Shown piece by piece: positions 62,138-64,000 of a DNA stretch of 64,000 nucleotides. Positions within the stretch are counted from its first letter, which is position 1; the number at the start of each line of letters is the position of its first letter. Made by a program: the position numbers and the translations under genes. The notes under the pieces were generated by a model that worked only from the letters and a program-made list of their open reading frames with translations, did not search any database and had not been told where the DNA came from. The DNA comes from Capnocytophaga leadbetteri (lineage in GTDB: Bacteria; Bacteroidota; Bacteroidia; Flavobacteriales; Flavobacteriaceae). The stretch covers positions 1 to 64,000 of the forward strand of contig NZ_QBKG01000004.1 in assembly GCF_003054025.1 (NCBI RefSeq), written 5' to 3'.

Positions 62138-62773
62138 ATGTCATTCGTAGGAAAAAAATTCCCTAACATTGAGGTTAACGCTATGAGCGACCTTGGGGAC
62201 ACATTCAAAATAAACGTGCTTAACGAAGCCGTAAACAACAAAAAGAAAGTACTCCTTTTCTGGTATCCTAAAGACTTTACTTTCGTATGCCCTACTGAGC
62301 TACACGCTTTCCAAGAGGCTTTGGCTGAATTTGAAAAACGCAACGTGAAGGTTATAGGCGCTTCTTGCGATACTGCTGAAGTACACTTCGCTTGGCTAAA
62401 TACCCCTAAAAACAATGGTGGTATTGAGGGTGTTACTTACCCTATCTTAGCTGATAGCAACCGCAACCTTGCTCGTACACTTGGTATCCTTGACTCTAAC
62501 GAGGTATATGACGAAGTAGCTGACGCTTACCTTTTAGAAGGTGATGATGTTACTTTCCGCGCTACTTACCTTATAGACGAAACTGGTAAAGTTTTTCACG
62601 AAAGCATCAACGATATGCCTCTAGGACGTAACGTAAAAGAATACCTTAGATTAGTAGATGCTTACACCCACGTACAACAACACGGTGAAGTATGCCCTGC
62701 TAACTGGGAAGAAGGTAAAGATGCAATGAATGCTGACCGCAAAGGAGTTGCTAGCTATTTAGCATCGCACTAA
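62138..62773 (+). CDS. Peroxiredoxin (2-Cys, AhpC/Prx type)
   Basis: 211 residues. Peroxidatic cysteine C51 in FTFVCPTELHAFQ and resolving cysteine in GEVCPANW near 187. It reduces peroxides with thioredoxin. The next gene, 82 bases downstream, is a thioredoxin, likely its reductant. A second hydroperoxide reductase subunit (AhpF) is not adjacent. Cytoplasmic. Confidence 0.93.
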   Translation: MSFVGKKFPNIEVNAMSDLGDTFKINVLNEAVNNKKKVLLFWYPKDFTFVCPTELHAFQEALAEFEKRNVKVIGASCDTAEVHFAWLNTPKNNGGIEGVTYPILADSNRNLARTLGILDSNEVYDEVADAYLLEGDDVTFRATYLIDETGKVFHESINDMPLGRNVKEYLRLVDAYTHVQQHGEVCPANWEEGKDAMNADRKGVASYLASH

Positions 62774-62855
62774 TTATTTATTCATAATAACTTAATCATT
62801 GTAAACCTATCTATTTGCACTGACTAAAAGACTCACTCACTTAAAATTTATCACT

Positions 62856-63167
62856 ATGACAGAACTAACCCAAGATAACTTGCAAGAAGTAGTAGCTGCT
62901 AATCCGCTTGTATTCGTACAATTCGGCGCAGGATGGTGCGGCAATTGCAAAATAATGAAACCGAAATTTAAGAAGTACGCTAGCGAAACTCCTAACGCTA
63001 CTTTCGTATATGTAGATGCTGAAGCGTTTACAGAATCGCGCAAACTGGCTAAAGTGGATAACCTACCTACTTTTGCGGCTTTCAAAAACGGTGCTTTGGT
63101 AAACCAAGTGCAAACTAATAAAGCCGAAATTTTAAAGCAATTTATAGATGAGATTACCGGTAATTAA
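62856..63167 (+). CDS. Thioredoxin-family protein with WCGNC active site
   Basis: 103 residues. Active site W27-C28-G29-N30-C31 instead of the canonical WCGPC. The cis-proline is in KVDNLPTFAAF. It probably reduces the upstream peroxiredoxin. Its 3' end overlaps the DUF6952-like gene by 20 bases. The Asn in place of Pro may shift its redox potential. Confidence 0.9.
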   Translation: MTELTQDNLQEVVAANPLVFVQFGAGWCGNCKIMKPKFKKYASETPNATFVYVDAEAFTESRKLAKVDNLPTFAAFKNGALVNQVQTNKAEILKQFIDEITGN

Positions 63168-63405
63168 ACACATCGTTCAGTTTATAGAAACCAACGATCA
63201 GGATTATGTGAATGAGACGGTAGAGACTCTCGAAAATCTCATAGAATGTGAGCAACTCAAAGACGAGGAGCTTGACGTAATAGGTGAATTGCTCTCTAAT
63301 TTCTACGGAGCCATTGAGGTGGATAATATGATAAAAGCCGGCACTCCGCAGAAAGAAGCCCTAAACAGCTTTATGAAGCGCGTAGTAGGGTCGATTGACA
63401 AGTAA
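63148..63405 (+). CDS. Small acidic protein (DUF6952-like)
   Basis: 85 residues, helical, acidic (VNETVETLENLIECEQLKDEELDVIG). A gene of this type follows thioredoxin genes in many Flavobacteriia, and I recall it as DUF6952. Overlaps the thioredoxin gene by 20 bases, so coupled. Function unknown. A terminator follows at 63439-63470. Confidence 0.75.
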   Translation: MRLPVIKHIVQFIETNDQDYVNETVETLENLIECEQLKDEELDVIGELLSNFYGAIEVDNMIKAGTPQKEALNSFMKRVVGSIDK

Positions 63406-63438
63406 AATTATTATTATTTCTTTCACTAACTAAGAACG

Positions 63439-63470
63439 AAAAAGCCATAGCCTAAAGCTGTGGCTTTTTT
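63439..63470. terminator. Bidirectional terminator
   Basis: AAAAAGCCATAG / CTGTGGCTTTTT stem between the thioredoxin operon (plus) and the nitroreductase gene (minus). Confidence 0.85.
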
Positions 63471-63472
63471 AA

Positions 63473-64000
63473 TTACATTTTAAACTCCTTTACTACCTCT
63501 GCTAAAGGTAAGCGAGATTTAGGACGCAAATGCAACTGATTGCTATCCTCAGGGTCGCGATAACCTATAGCCACCGCAAAAAGAGTGGTATAATCAGCAT
63601 CGCCAAGGAGATTGTCGTATTCAGCACCGAGAATGCCTTCCATAGGAGTGCTATCGATACCCATAGAAGCACAAGCACTGAGGAAAAAGCCTAACGATAT
63701 ATATACCTGATTGTTTATCCACGTATAAAGGGCTACATCTCCTTTAGGTTTCTGTACTTTCTGATAAAAGCCAACACGTGCCATTTCGGTAGTGGCTTTC
63801 ACCAGCTTTTCTTCAAAAGAAGTCAGCGACCTATTGGCCATAAACACTACTAAATGACTGGCATTGCGCACTCGGTCTTCGTTATTAAGCGACACTTTGG
63901 CAAATGCTTCTTTGGTAGCAGCATCGTCTATAAAAACGAATTGCCAAGGCTGCGAATTGATAGACGAGGGGGCAAGGCGCAAAATCTCTTTGAGTTGTGC
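63473..64000 (-). CDS. Nitroreductase family protein (partial)
   Basis: 175 codons in frame to the right edge; the N-terminus is outside. The FMN-binding start [17 protein letters not shown], the [19 protein letters not shown] block and [10 protein letters not shown] are typical of NAD(P)H-dependent flavin nitroreductases (NfsB/YdgI-like). It convergently meets the thioredoxin operon. The substrate is not known. Confidence 0.88.
   Translation of the reverse strand, partial: AQLKEILRLAPSSINSQPWQFVFIDDAATKEAFAKVSLNNEDRVRNASHLVVFMANRSLTSFEEKLVKATTEMARVGFYQKVQKPKGDVALYTWINNQVYISLGFFLSACASMGIDSTPMEGILGAEYDNLLGDADYTTLFAVAIGYRDPEDSNQLHLRPKSRLPLAEVVKEFKM

Overview
The window looks like a chromosomal segment of a low-GC member of the Bacteroidota, most probably Flavobacteriaceae and plausibly Capnocytophaga. 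The evidence is a contiguous gldK-gldL-gldM-gldN set (type IX secretion and gliding), TonB-dependent receptors with carboxypeptidase-like N-terminal domains, families restricted to this phylum (DUF4296, DUF4271 and probably DUF6952), and promoters of the Bacteroidota type (TTTG, about 19-20 bp, TAnnTTTG) instead of sigma70 boxes. The genus is an inference. No rRNA or tRNA gene was seen.

Layout. 1-3600 is an AT-rich accessory array of toxin/immunity-like genes with tandem duplications, decayed small ORFs and a 12-unit TA microsatellite inside a gene. 3659-6910 is a self-contained block: an AraC regulator divergent from a cupin, metallo-beta-lactamase-fold and radical SAM operon. 7080-14460 is core: DUF721, GNAT, pyrC, DUF4296, DUF4271, hemD, an EptA-like phosphoethanolamine transferase and a GH3-like protein. 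14540-28420 holds a TonB receptor, a phosphopantetheinyl transferase, pdhB, an M23 peptidase, feoAB with a Fur-like operator, a FecA-like receptor, a SemiSWEET and remnants of a toxin-antitoxin locus. 28721-30474 is a two-gene ATPase/HNH module resembling Septu defence. 30489-41467 is core again: aminotransferase, maeB, GH130, Fic, nadK, lpxH, a queD-like/beta-phosphoglucomutase fusion, a candidate small RNA, recA and mazG. 41561-46202 is gldKLMN on the minus strand. 46386-58451 contains a prolyl oligopeptidase, an outer membrane barrel, a thioredoxin-like protein, aspS, map, pgi, a GNAT pair resembling a toxin-antitoxin module, tcdA and rpiB. 58500-61800 is a second AT-rich accessory island of lipoproteins and a fulvocin C-related protein, punctuated by copies of a roughly 196-bp repeat with GTTTAAAC ends. 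62138-63405 is a peroxiredoxin/thioredoxin operon, and a nitroreductase runs off the right edge.

How it fits together. Iron uptake is represented by feoAB and the FecA-like receptor. Envelope biology is represented by EptA-like, LpxH and GldKLMN. Three or more loci look like conflict systems: the left immunity array, the Septu-like pair, and the GNAT or RelE-type toxin-antitoxin loci. The most unusual items are the PTPS-HAD fusion followed by an unannotated promoter-hairpin-terminator unit, the GTTTAAAC repeat family carrying a promoter and a long hairpin upstream of lipoprotein genes, single genes bracketed by inverted copies of the same hairpin, and the recombining immunity array with repeated decayed 38-codon ORFs. 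All functional calls come from reading the sequence; none was checked against a database.
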